This document shows, piece by piece, positions 12,715 through 23,438 of a stretch of 64,000 nucleotides of DNA. The notes beneath the pieces were generated by a model. It searched no databases. It was not told the origin of the DNA and saw nothing but the letters and a program-made list of their open reading frames with translations. Where the stretch lies: assembly GCF_001659605.2 (NCBI RefSeq), contig NC_035178.2, positions 2,287,091 to 2,351,090 of the forward strand. Reading direction: 5' to 3'. Positions within the stretch are counted from its first letter, which is position 1; every line of letters starts with the position of its first letter. This stretch comes from Manihot esculenta. Lineage: Eukaryota; Streptophyta; Magnoliopsida; Malpighiales; Euphorbiaceae. A program made the position numbers and the translations under genes.

Positions 12715-14223
12715 TTAAGCAACTAGTTTCACGGGATACTTATCTATACAGTCTTCCCAAGGACCATTATGAGATGGCTTCACATTCCGGAGTGCCTCCC
12801 AAACTGCACTGTTACATTTGAAGCCACTTCCAAATGCAATCTGCCAGACACGGTTGCCTTTGCGCATCCTTCTTTTGGCCTCAACATATGCTAACTCGTA
12901 CCAAATCGAACTTGACGAAGTATTCCCAAAGCGGTGAAGTGTCATCCTAGATGCCTCCACATGTACAGGCAGGAGCTGCAAATTCTTTTCTAGCTCATCA
13001 ATCACAGCCCTCCCACCAGCATGTATACAAAAATGATCAAATGCCAGCTTGAAATCTGGAATATAAGGCTTCACTTTCTTGTTGAACAACTTCTTAACTA
13101 CCAGAGTTGCAAAGAACAAAAGCTGCTCACTAATTGGAAGCACCAGAGGACCCAACGTAGTAATGTTCGCTTTTAAAGCCTCACCAGCTATTGCCATCAA
13201 ATCTTTTGACAATGAAACACCAGTCTTCCCTGCATCGTCCTGTTCTTGATACACACACCTAAAAGCCTTATCATCTGCCCCACGATGAGTCCTTACAACA
13301 TGAACAAGCTTATACTTGGCCCGATTTTTATCACCAGATTTATTAGAAAGCAAAACAGCGGAACCCCCAACTCGAAACAAGCAATTGGGTATTAACATAG
13401 ACTTCTTATTTCCAAAATACCAATTCTGGGTAATATTCTCAGTACTAACGACGACTGCGTAAGTATTCCTATGAACTTGCAACAAATCTTTAGCGAGATC
13501 CACCGCAATAACTCCAGCACTACAACCCATCCCTCCCAGATTGAAACTCCTAATATTGCCCCTAAGTTTATACTTGTTCACAATCATAGCAGAAAGCGAT
13601 GGTGTTGGGTTAAACAAACTACAGTTCACAACAAGAATGCCAATATTCTTAGGATTCACATTAGTGTTAGCAAATAGATTATCCAAAGCACCAAACATGA
13701 CCTGCTCAGCCTCCTCCCTGGCGGCGGCCATGGACGGCCTCGGAGGAATATAATGCATAGCTTCAGGAACATAAGTTTCCTCTCCCAGCCCAGAACGCTC
13801 CAAAATCTTACGCTGGAACTCGAGCGAGGATTCGTCAAAGTCTCCAGTGAGTCTAGAGTGCTCCATGAAGCGGTCAAATGGAGCCTTGAGATGATCGGGG
13901 GCAAGAAAACAAGAATAGTCAACCAAATAAACATGTCTGGGTCGGGTCATAATGTAAACGGTTAAACCGAAAACGAGAAAAGCAGAGCAGATAATGATGC
14001 TAACGAGATTATACTGAAGATGGAGCCAGAGGTGACGGAGATCATCTAGATTCATTTGGGAGGCTTCGATTGAGGTAACTATAATCAAGGGAATGAAACA
14101 CAAGGTCAATAAATTAGAGATTAGATAGTGGTAGCCTAGTTTGACATACTTGAGATTCACGCTCTGCAAAAAATCTGGAAGCCGTCGGGTTTGATGGATC
14201 CGAATCTCGCCACCGGAGTCCAT
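12715..14223 (-). CDS. KCS4: 3-ketoacyl-CoA synthase, KCS4/KCS9 type
   Basis: Condensing enzyme of the ER fatty-acid elongase. It joins malonyl-CoA to a long-chain acyl-CoA to start each elongation round toward very-long-chain fatty acids for waxes, suberin and lipids. Intronless, 502 aa, a normal length for the family. Two N-terminal hydrophobic segments (about 33-53 and 72-92) precede the FAE1/type III PKS-like domain. The expected triad is present: Cys234 in GGMGCSAG, His401 in [10 protein letters not shown] and Asn434 in HRFGNTSSS. The N-terminal [20 protein letters not shown] signature and the overall sequence match KCS4/KCS9 best. The start codon fits family N-termini; upstream sequence on this strand is purine/A-rich leader without coding frame continuity. 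Assignment to KCS4 rather than KCS9 rests on recalled similarity and on the transporter next door. Confidence 0.96.
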   Translation of the reverse strand: MDSGGEIRIHQTRRLPDFLQSVNLKYVKLGYHYLISNLLTLCFIPLIIVTSIEASQMNLDDLRHLWLHLQYNLVSIIICSAFLVFGLTVYIMTRPRHVYLVDYSCFLAPDHLKAPFDRFMEHSRLTGDFDESSLEFQRKILERSGLGEETYVPEAMHYIPPRPSMAAAREEAEQVMFGALDNLFANTNVNPKNIGILVVNCSLFNPTPSLSAMIVNKYKLRGNIRSFNLGGMGCSAGVIAVDLAKDLLQVHRNTYAVVVSTENITQNWYFGNKKSMLIPNCLFRVGGSAVLLSNKSGDKNRAKYKLVHVVRTHRGADDKAFRCVYQEQDDAGKTGVSLSKDLMAIAGEALKANITTLGPLVLPISEQLLFFATLVVKKLFNKKVKPYIPDFKLAFDHFCIHAGGRAVIDELEKNLQLLPVHVEASRMTLHRFGNTSSSSIWYELAYVEAKRRMRKGNRVWQIAFGSGFKCNSAVWEALRNVKPSHNGPWEDCIDKYPVKLVA

Positions 14224-16428
14224 GGCTTCAGCTCTCCGAGATTGTTCTATTCGCCGGAACCTGTTAAAATGGCAGGTTTTACTAGTATCACACTAATGTG
14301 AATTTTTTTTTTTATTTTAAGAAAAAAAAAAACGGAGAATGGAAGAAGAAGAGAGTTGAATTTGTGTAAGATATGACTTCTGGCTTTGGGTTGTTTTTTT
14401 TTTTCCTCTTCTTCGACGGTTAAATAACTGTTACTGTGACGTGGCCAAGCCAACTGGCCATGTGGATGGTATCTTGGGAGGTGGAATATACGACTCCCAG
14501 CGAAACTGGCCGTTGATACTCGCTTTTTTAACCCCGAAGCAGAGGCCCACTATCATTGATTTGGGCCTTTCCCTTTACATATCCAAGTTGAGCCCACAGG
14601 GACAATAATAATATTATTAATTAAAACTTAAAACACATTAATAATTTTAAAATATACATATATTAACTGCAAAATGAATTAGAAAAAGTATTAGAAATTG
14701 AATTGTGTATTCATTAATATAATATCAAATTAGAAATAGATCCCCCGTGGTTTCAGGATACTGTGTTTTTAAAATTCACCTGTATAATTTTATACATTAT
14801 AAAAATAATCTATAGGCGTAGATATGCGTGATAGTTAGCGTCATATCTCTTTCAGTTTTTTTTATTTCTTTTTTTACCGTTTTTAGTCAACGGTTGAATT
14901 TTGCGATATCTCTTACCCCCACGGCTATTTGTGTTCTAGGACTAAAAGAATGGTTAGATTTTCAAGCAAGCACAGATTGCCTAGCCCGATTCTCCTACAA
15001 GATTATCAGCACATCAAAATCTAGAAAGAAGATGAAAAGCAATATCACACGAACTTTTAACAATCTAAGGAAATCCAGCTGGTCATGGATTGGATTCTAC
15101 CAGGCTGGCTGCACTAAGCGCTCAAAATGACCTTTTTCAACGTTGGTATGGAAACAGATAAATATCATAGCCCCACCCCACAACACAAAGTAAAATTATT
15201 TTCCAACATGGTAACGAGGAAAAGAGCATTCTTGGGATTTTGAAACTTTTACTTTCGGGAAAACTCACTTTTAAGCCCTCAAACTCTTTGCATTTCTAAT
15301 ATTGAACTCTGTAAAAAATTCTTGTAATATAATGTGTATTATTGGTTTCTCTCTCTCAGCGCAATCCTACCATTCACCGGTTCTCTAGACTAGATTGAAG
15401 GATTGGAGTTGTGGCCTTGGTGGGATGAGTGATTTATATGCAAAGGATATCGAATCGGGGGTTAAACTGAAGAAATGTATTAGCATTAGAGTTTGAGATG
15501 GAAGATATTTGTGTTGATGAAGCATTCAAGGTACTGATTTGGTTTGTGTGTTTATGTTCTATTTTTAGGATTAGGTTTCCAATCCTTTTGATTTGTCTTT
15601 TCAAATATTTTGCTTTGCCTTTTCACTTTGCTTTAATTTGTTTTTTCATCGTTCTCATTAACTAGTTTGTATTGCTTAGCCAAACAGCATCATCGTTCAA
15701 GAGAGGCAATTCTTTTTCTCATTTTATTTTCACAATAATATTTTATAATATCTTAAAACCATTAGTTTATATATATATATATGTTAAATCTGTTAAAAAA
15801 GGACTTAATGTATACGTCTAGCGGCTCAATCCAAAAGAACTAATTCTTGGAGGAGTAGATGGCAAAAAATGCAAAAGGTTGTAAGGTTTAAAAGTAGGTT
15901 TATCCTTTACTTTTGCAGTTAGCGAAATGGAATTTTTTGTTTGGCTACTATTACATTTCTCGACTAATAACTTCTGTTTTTCTTTTTCTTTTTTCTTTTC
16001 CTAAGACAAATAACTCCTGTTGCTCCTTTCGTTGAACAGCAAAATCCTACTTTAGATAACCAGTATTTCCTTCCAATTAAGTTCGATAAGATTATTCACC
16101 CTCCGTTTGAAATCAAAAATATATATATTTTAACTATTCTCTTATTTAAAATAAAAAAATTTAATTCTATTTAACTAAAAAATTTTAATTTTAAAATAAA
16201 TTAAAATCTCACAAATCTTATAAAAATTTATTTGAATTCTTCTTTTAAAAAATGAATAAGGGGCGACTTGGTGAAATAAATTTATGATTACTGCTCAAAA
16301 TTTCAGTAACTTCACATTTGATTAACTAAAATTAATGCACAGTTGATAAATTGATGGACACCAAGTTCAAAGCAAGTGTGAAAGGAGGAACTAGAATAAC
16401 AACAATGAAGGAAAGAAAGGATGCTAGT
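14224..16428. other. Intergenic DNA, no supported gene
   Basis: The left end is the KCS leader and promoter, including a TTGGGCC site near 14560. The remainder is mixed AT-rich DNA. A 100-codon plus-strand open frame at 14828-15130 shows no recognisable family or codon pattern. Confidence 0.45.
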
Positions 16429-19169
16429 CTAAGTTATTCCAAAAAGAATGGATGAGAAAACAGGTGCAGTAGCTAGAGAACCTCTTTCATAATCTTTTTT
16501 AGTGAGAGCTTTGGAAAGTCCCATCACACTATTAGTTGTCCCTACCTGCATGCACAAAACAAATATTATAAATCCTACGCCATTGTTTGTAAATACCATG
16601 CGTTCCGTAGGAATTAGAAAACCAAAAGTTATCATGGATGCTCTAATGTAATAAGCCCCCCAGCAACTATTGAATACAAATCCCTCTTCAAACTTAGCGG
16701 TCAATAAAGAAAGACAAAACCCCTCTCATTACCAGCTTCTCAATGACTTCGTCTAGTATTTCATTGAAATATATCTGCAAGGCACCAAAACCGCACATGA
16801 GAAAGAAAGAACAATTTACGAGGACAAAGAGATATATCATTAATAATAAAAAGAAAAAAGGTATCATCTTTAACATCTAATATTTAACTAATAAGCGTTT
16901 TAAGGAAGATATTTTATATATAATTGAGAAGCAGTATGGAACAGGAATCATTGTGCATACAACTGTCTCTGCAACTCAAATTATTCAGCTAAGGGAACAA
17001 GCTCGCTTACTTTCTCTCTCCTCTTCTTCTTTTTGTCAAGCATAAAAAACTACAGTAGTCTGAATGATAAAAAAGAGCATATGGTTTTTATAGTTTCATG
17101 GAGTTTGCTAAAATCAAATAGTCATGTCTGTTACTTTACTCTTTAGGGCCCCAGGGCCCCAGGCCCTACAAAACTGGTGGCCAACCAAAAAACATGTTCT
17201 CCTTGCTCCACTACAGCAATAGGGTATACAGCAACACAAATAATCGAGCCAAACCTGAGTAACGCGGTGTAGCAAGCTAGTTAGAAATGAGTGTTTCTTT
17301 AGTTGAAACAGCACTACAAATTTTGTTCCTTTCACCAAGTTCCTCTCTTGATTGAAACATTTTCTTCGGCCATATTAATTTGAACAATGCTCTCCTCTTC
17401 TTTTTTTATTATCATTATTAAGAATAACATTAACAAAACATTTGCATTATCTCAAAGATCACAACAATAAATATATAAAATTCAAAATTAAAGCTACAGA
17501 AACACTTAATTTAATACAAAATCTAATTTAAACATTTGTATTATCTCAAAGATCACAAATACATTGATCGAGTTCATACAAGAATTTCTCCAACAAGGCT
17601 ATCTATGTATACCGTTTAGCAATCATGTGTTTTTTATCTTCTTGACTTTAGGTAAAGTGCAATTATGCGTTTCATATTTTTATATCAAATTTGCAAAAGC
17701 AGAGTACTTTTACACAAGTATACTAACTAGAAGTAGAGACTAGTCATCCAACCTCTTGACAAGTTTTAACTGATAATCATCATTATTTTGTAAACCATTA
17801 TAATTAGAGTCATAGCAAAGAGACGTAAGCATCAGAGTCAAAGTTCAATTACACAACCAAAAGCCAGAGAACTAAAGCAACAATGGATAAAAGAAAATAA
17901 TGATGAAAAATACCAAGTTACTATCAATAACAACAGAGGGAACGATAAAACAAAAAAAAAAAAAAAACTTTATGATTGTTTTCAGTATGAACTACAACTT
18001 TGTCGTAGCAAAGTTGAACAATCCAAACATAAGCCTAAATTGATGATTTTGGCATGCATCTATCCCTGCTAACAAAGAAGTTGAATTATTTATTTATTTA
18101 TTTGAAGGCTAAGTTTCAGCAAAGCTGCCCCATCACTCCATCAGCCTTATATCTCACGGTTCAATCCAATGGACTGGAAGATTCATGGTGTAGTAGCTAG
18201 AACAAAGTAGTTTTCTCTTTACAAAGACTTGTATACTTGGACCATATTTGGCACTAGGTGTGAGACTAGATTCATCTGAGTGTCCAAAAAAGAAGCAGCG
18301 CAATAACAAAGAAGGAATCAAAACATACTGCGTCAGCTGCAACCCTTCACTTGATTATTATCAGCCTGTAGCTTAGCTGTGATGGCATCAGCCTGAGAAG
18401 CAGTTCACACTCAGTTAATGTAAGAGACTCGAACCAAACTCCCATTCCACAGTTGGTGTTACAAAAACACAAGACAATTAGAACATCCAAAACAGTGGAT
18501 GGTAGCCAAGACACATGATTAGAATTTAAAATTCTGCTCAAGTTATACCAATAATGCTAATAATCCCAATTAAGTACTTGAACCCATTCATCAATGCCTT
18601 TAACACTTAGAAAACAATAATTAAGAAGTTCACCTTTCCTTAGCCTGGGCAAGAGCCATTGCCAACTCTTTTTTTCCTTCCGCATGCACTTTTCGTCAAC
18701 ATCTGCAGCCTATGAAAAAAAAAAAAAACTTCAGATGCTAGCAAAAATCTCTGATTGCATCCCTCCAAAAAAAAAATTACAAAGACTTCGAATTCATATC
18801 CCATCTCAGCTAATAACTTCTCCGAGCAACCAAAGATGATCGCAAGATTATGATTATGATTATCTACAACAATTAACACAAAACCCTTTATAACGAAGTA
18901 ACGATTTGAAGTTTATTATAATCACGAGTTCATTATCACATTACTACTTGAACATAAAATTCCATCTCCAATTCTGACCATTATGAATCGTTAGCCGCCT
19001 GATTGCTTGCTTCCAAAGATTAAAGTAAGTCGCCTATTTAACCCTAGTTTTATGTTAGCAATAATTATTAAGTTCCTAACAGAGCAAACAAACAACATTA
19101 AAGTGTTTTTCTTTTTCTTTGTTTTTCTTTTCACCTTACCTTGAAAGGAATGGCAGTAGTCGCTTCCAT
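16429..19169 (-). pseudogene. Unidentified multi-exon-like locus, possibly decayed
   Basis: Several exon-like blocks with plausible splice borders lie on the minus strand. A start at 19169 gives MEATTAIPFK and then a clean donor at 19139. A block at about 18716-18635 in one frame reads HAEGKKELAMALAQAKE, and one at about 18398-18350 reads ADAITAKLQADNNQVK; both are alanine-rich and coiled-coil-like. Others are about 17258-17145 (FGSIICVAVYPIAVVEQGEH, hydrophobic), about 16773-16733 (IYFNEILDEVIEKL), and a final block ending at 16429 (VGTTNSVMGLSKALTKKDYE and onward to a stop). I could not join these in one frame: the second block looks frameshifted after VDEK, and the third does not continue its phase. 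It is either a pseudogene, a non-coding transcript, or a real gene whose exons I have misplaced. No function is assigned. Confidence 0.3.
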
Positions 19170-19254
19170 TTCTCTGCAAAATTTCAAACTAGTTGGAGAG
19201 CAAATAGAATATATCGCCCGCTGGGGGCTGGCGCTTGCGCGGGCTGTGGAAGGA

Positions 19255-19350
19255 GCCGAAAACCCTAATTGGTCTTTCCACATTGTGGTTGCGGACCAAT
19301 GGGCTTTTTGGTCACCCGCTACTAGTCACAGGGTCCACGTGGCCCATTAA
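19255..19350 (-). promoter_or_regulatory. Telo-box and site II-like promoter elements
   Basis: A telo-box-like gaaaaccctaa lies at 19258-19268. Two site II-type TGGGCY elements lie at 19300-19305 (TGGGCT, plus strand) and 19341-19346 (TGGGCC, minus strand). This combination is known from promoters of ribosomal and mitochondrial housekeeping genes. It sits 90-180 bp upstream of the start proposed at 19169, which suggests a transcribed minus-strand locus there. Confidence 0.45.
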
Positions 19351-19369
19351 AACATTGATGGGACAGTTA

Positions 19370-21536
19370 GATCCAGTTGGATTCAGTTGTGAGTCTTCTT
19401 CAACTTTATAAAAAAAAAATCATAATGATTTTTGTTTTTTGTTAAATTAATTTTCAGATGTTATATTATTTTATTGTTGATATATTTTCCACAAAAATAT
19501 TTACTAAGCTTACAAATATATAATTCAGTAAATTTGTTTAAGTTTTGTTTACTTGTATAATTATAATTAGATTAAACCGTATTCGGTTCAAACTAAAAAA
19601 AATTAATCAAATTGAATTAATTTAAAATTTTAGTTTAATTTTTTATTTATTTCGATTCGATTTAATTTTTAATTTTAAAAATTTTAATTAAATTCAATTT
19701 TAATAAAAAAAATTAAAAAATTAAACCGATTAGTAATAATAATATATTATTTTTAATAATATTAAAAAATTAAATTATATTAAAATTAAAATATTTTAAT
19801 TAAATTTTATAATATTAAAAATAAAGTATAAAAAGTAAAAAATTTATTAAAAATTAAAATCGAATTGAATAAAATTAATTCGATTCAATTTAATTTTTTA
19901 TCAAAATCGATTTAATTTAATTTTCATAAATATTAAAATTTTAATTTTTAATTTATTTAATTTAATTTAATTTTAAACCGAATCCATGCATCTCACTCTA
20001 AATTATAATAAAAATTTGATTAAAATGTTATAACTTTAAATTAAAAAATTAAAAAAAATATAACTCTTTGATATGTAATTTAAAATGTTAAAAACAGTGA
20101 TTGATGTGATGTGTTTGATTAAGGCATTGTATTATTAGCTTTTTAGGATTTTAAACTATTTTTAGATCTTGATGGTGATTAATTGGACTCAATTATGATA
20201 TATTTTCCGACCAAAAAAGCGTTTACGTAGGACTCTGTAATGTCATAAAGAATACAAAACGAAACATGCATCATGGTTTAATTTCAGCAATGTATTTATT
20301 TTTAATCAACGCTACTTCAATTTATTGTTTATGTTAGTTTATAATTTTTAATTTAAACTCTAATGAAACTTGCGAGCTAAATTTTTTGATTTAGACAAAT
20401 AAAATTTTTATTTTTGAACTAAATTTCTTGATTTAGTAAAAAAAAAACTAAATTTATATTTTTTTAATTTTTGAGTTAATATGATTTTAAATTAAAATAT
20501 TTTAAATAATCTAGAAAAAAAAATACTCATTTTAACTTCCTTTAAAGTAAATTTGATCATTGAGCCGTACTATTTTATAAGCAACAGAGGGAGGTGGGTG
20601 TTTTGTTTTGTCTGTTTTGCAGTGTGTACATGGTCAAAACATGCCCCTTATTCATATAATTAAATAAAAAAAAATATTACTCACAATATTCATGAAGAAT
20701 CAGTAAAATTAATTAATAAAAAATATTTTTATAATTAAAAAAATAATTATTTTTTAAAAAATAACTTTTTTAATTATAAATATATATAAAATATTTTTCT
20801 AAAAATGAGACAAACGGAGCTGAAGTAAATTTGGCTTAGCTTTGAGGAATTAGAAGTTTGGAGATTGCAATATTTTTTTTTTTTTTTTTTCTGGATCGTT
20901 GGTTAACTGAGATATCGATAAGAAGCAGAATAAGGAATATCACAGACACATATGAGCTGTTTGGCACTGGATCTCCTTTCTTTTCCCCAATTTCAAATTA
21001 CCTCAAATTAACCAAAGTCATTGCTCTTTTTCCTACACATATGTTTCCCTTTATATCCCTTAATCAAGTCATTTATTAAGTCAATTAACAATAATTTTGT
21101 TTTGTGAACTCCATTATTCTTATCTTTTTTGTCTCATAAAGAGAACTTTCACATCAAATCACTTCCCTTTATAAAAAGTTATTGCTCCATTTTCATTTTT
21201 ATTTTCATCATCATCACTAGCCTTATAAGTTTGAATCTTCATGGGTTTTCTTGTTTCATCTTTTTATTTTAAATTTTCTTCCCTTTAATTCCAAAACCTA
21301 ATTCTAAAATAGAACTTGGCATTAATTAATTATATGCAACAAATCCATTACACTAGAAGGGCATACCAGATATAATTAGAGTCATTGATGACCCAACCCT
21401 GCTACATAAATATTAGACAAGGAAACATTTCACAATGGAGAAAGAGAGAGAGAGAGGTCTAATTGCATTCCATGATTGTTACTTAATTAGGGCTGCCCTC
21501 ATCACTTGAGAGATAGGGATTCTGGTTCAATTTTCA
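19370..21536. other. AT-rich intergenic DNA
   Basis: Strongly AT-rich, with A/T runs and short self-similar ttaatttaa and aattcgatt stretches at about 19560-19990. A GA microsatellite lies near 21443. No gene seen. Confidence 0.5.
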
Positions 21537-22066
21537 CTACAGCTTAAGACCCTTCAGCCTGCATGGAATTTAAGAGATATTAGCCATGAACAATCATAGC
21601 ACTAAATGCCTAAAAATTCTTCCCATCCCTTGAAAGATATATATAATATCACTGAGCCGGTTTATTAATGGATAAAATTTTCAATAAATATTTACTCTAT
21701 TTATAAAATCGAATCGTGTTGAATCATATTATCGGTTATTAATATCGCATTTATTTATCTGCTTGAAATGAAAAGAGAAGTGGGATGTTCATATAGACAA
21801 GTAAACATATACCTTCGTTCTTCATCCGCGTAGTTATTGTAGGTTTCGCCAGTTTTTCTGTAATTAGGCAAAGGAACTTGGCCAGCTTCAATCTGCCTCA
21901 CATCTTCAACCAACAACTCATAATGCCTCTTCACTTCCTCGACGGTTTTGCCACCCACAGCTCTGGCTAGATTATGCCAACGATCAGGAGTGTCCTTGTC
22001 GTAGATAGCCAAAGCATTCTCAAACAATTTGTTTTGCTTTGGAGTCCAAGACGAGCCTGAGGCCAT
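21537..22066 (-). CDS. RL6: RADIALIS-like single-MYB (SANT) protein, two exons
   Basis: Small nuclear MYB-related protein of the RADIALIS/RSM family. Such proteins act in developmental patterning, often by competing for MYB partners; the specific role here is unknown. Coding exon 1 is 22066-21813 and exon 2 is 21558-21537, only 22 nt, for a 91-aa product. The SANT domain spans about residues 5-56, with the regular aromatic positions Trp7, Trp30 and Tyr49 and the helix [20 protein letters not shown]. The tail LPNYRKTG is typical of the family. The second exon supplies only the end of the protein, RLKGLKL. The start at 22066 is preferred over an in-frame upstream Met at 22150, because the added 28 residues are hydrophobic and not family-like. 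RL5 or RL6 is favoured by the neighbouring genes, but the exact orthologue is uncertain. Confidence 0.93.
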
Positions 22067-22192
22067 GGCAAATGGTAAACAGATAGAGAGAAGATAGCTA
22101 CTAAGAGAAAACGAAATAATGTGAATACAATAAAAAGCTAGAATATGCACAGAGAAGTTGGTGGTATGAGCAAAGAGCGTGTGCCATTGCTG

Positions 22193-22201
22193 CTATTTAT
22201 A
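22193..22201 (-). promoter_or_regulatory. TATA box of the RADIALIS-like gene
   Basis: TATAAATAG on the minus strand, about 127 bp upstream of the start codon at 22066. This implies a leader of roughly 90-100 nt. Confidence 0.6.
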
Positions 22202-23261
22202 GGAGGAAGAGAAAGAAAAAGTAGGGTGGTTGGTGGGCCTTTGGCCTTTTCTATTTTGCTTTTCTTTGCGAATCAATGGATTAATTCTTAAAACCTCTTG
22301 CTACTCTTTGATTTCCAGTTAATTATGAGGATTATCATGCATGTTTAGACTTTAATGGCAAAGCTAGATCTCATTACTTTCAATTTCCTGCTTTTATTAC
22401 AGCACTTGTTGCTAAAATTCTTTGTTACCTGGGATTTCCATTTGTCTTGTACTCAAAATGAGAGCTATTCAGCTTCTCAGCACACTATATTTGCATTCAA
22501 TGGTCGCATAGTGTGATGCACTTACAAATGGCATAGACAACAGTCACATGAAAAGCACATAATGGTGTCATTAATATCTCTGGCAAACCAGCATTTTCTT
22601 TTATTTTGTCTTGGTAATAACTAAAAGCAACGTGATTTTCATTACTTGGCTACTTAACTAGGTTTCCAAAACCCACATAAAAAAGATCAACTTGCTAGAA
22701 GGTGTACTTGAGCTGTATATTTTTTTCTGGTTCTTTGAAAAATTTTTGTACGTTTTTATTTCTTCGGTTAGTGTGTACAGAAAAATTTACTGAAAAAAAG
22801 TGGCTATATATTCGATTTTTACACATAAAAACTTTATATATATTAGATATTTTTACACATTTATATTTTAATCTTAATTAATATATTAGATATAAAAAAT
22901 TGTGTTAAAATATTATTTATTAATATTAATTATTTTAATAATTGATAGTTATTTTGATTGTAGTTGGCTAAAAATTAAACATAATTCACTCTCCTAATTT
23001 CTATTTTAATCTATGTTTATAATATTTTGATTAAGTCTAAAAACTAAGTATTAATTTCAAAATTATCTCGGAAACGGGTATTATTAGAACACTCACCTAT
23101 AATTTTAAAGTCATGTAGGCCGTTGACGATTAGAATTCAAATTCTAATTATTAGCAAAGTGAGTTTGAATCGTAAAAAAAAAAAAGAAAACACTTTCTTT
23201 TAGAAGTTAATTGCCCAAAAAAAGAACTTGTTTTTAGGATTTAATTATCTCATTACGCTTG
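22202..23261. other. Intergenic DNA
   Basis: Upstream flank of the RADIALIS-like gene followed by AT-rich sequence. No further gene seen. Confidence 0.45.
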
Positions 23262-23438
23262 CCGCAAGATTGTGGGAATATACTCTTCAGAATTAAAAAA
23301 ATTATATATAGCAATGCTATGACTTTTCAGAAAAAAATTGAATTGAAATTTAAGGGAGAACCGCAGAATTGTGGCAATATACTCTTCAGAATAAAAAAAA
23401 TCACATACAAGAAATTTGGATTGAAATTTAAAGGAGAA
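23262..23438. repeat. Diverged tandem duplication, units of about 99 and 78 bp
   Basis: The first unit starts at 23262 (ccgcaagattgtgggaatat) and the second at 23361 (ccgcagaattgtggcaatat). Both continue with actcttcagaa and end in a ttgaaatttaAgGGAGAA-type stretch. The second unit lacks about 20 bp. The 93-codon open frame across them is an accident of the repeat. Confidence 0.75.

Noticed and set aside
13471..13965. Plus-strand open frames opposite the KCS gene
   Set aside because: They are shadows of a well-conserved minus-strand coding sequence and have no family resemblance.
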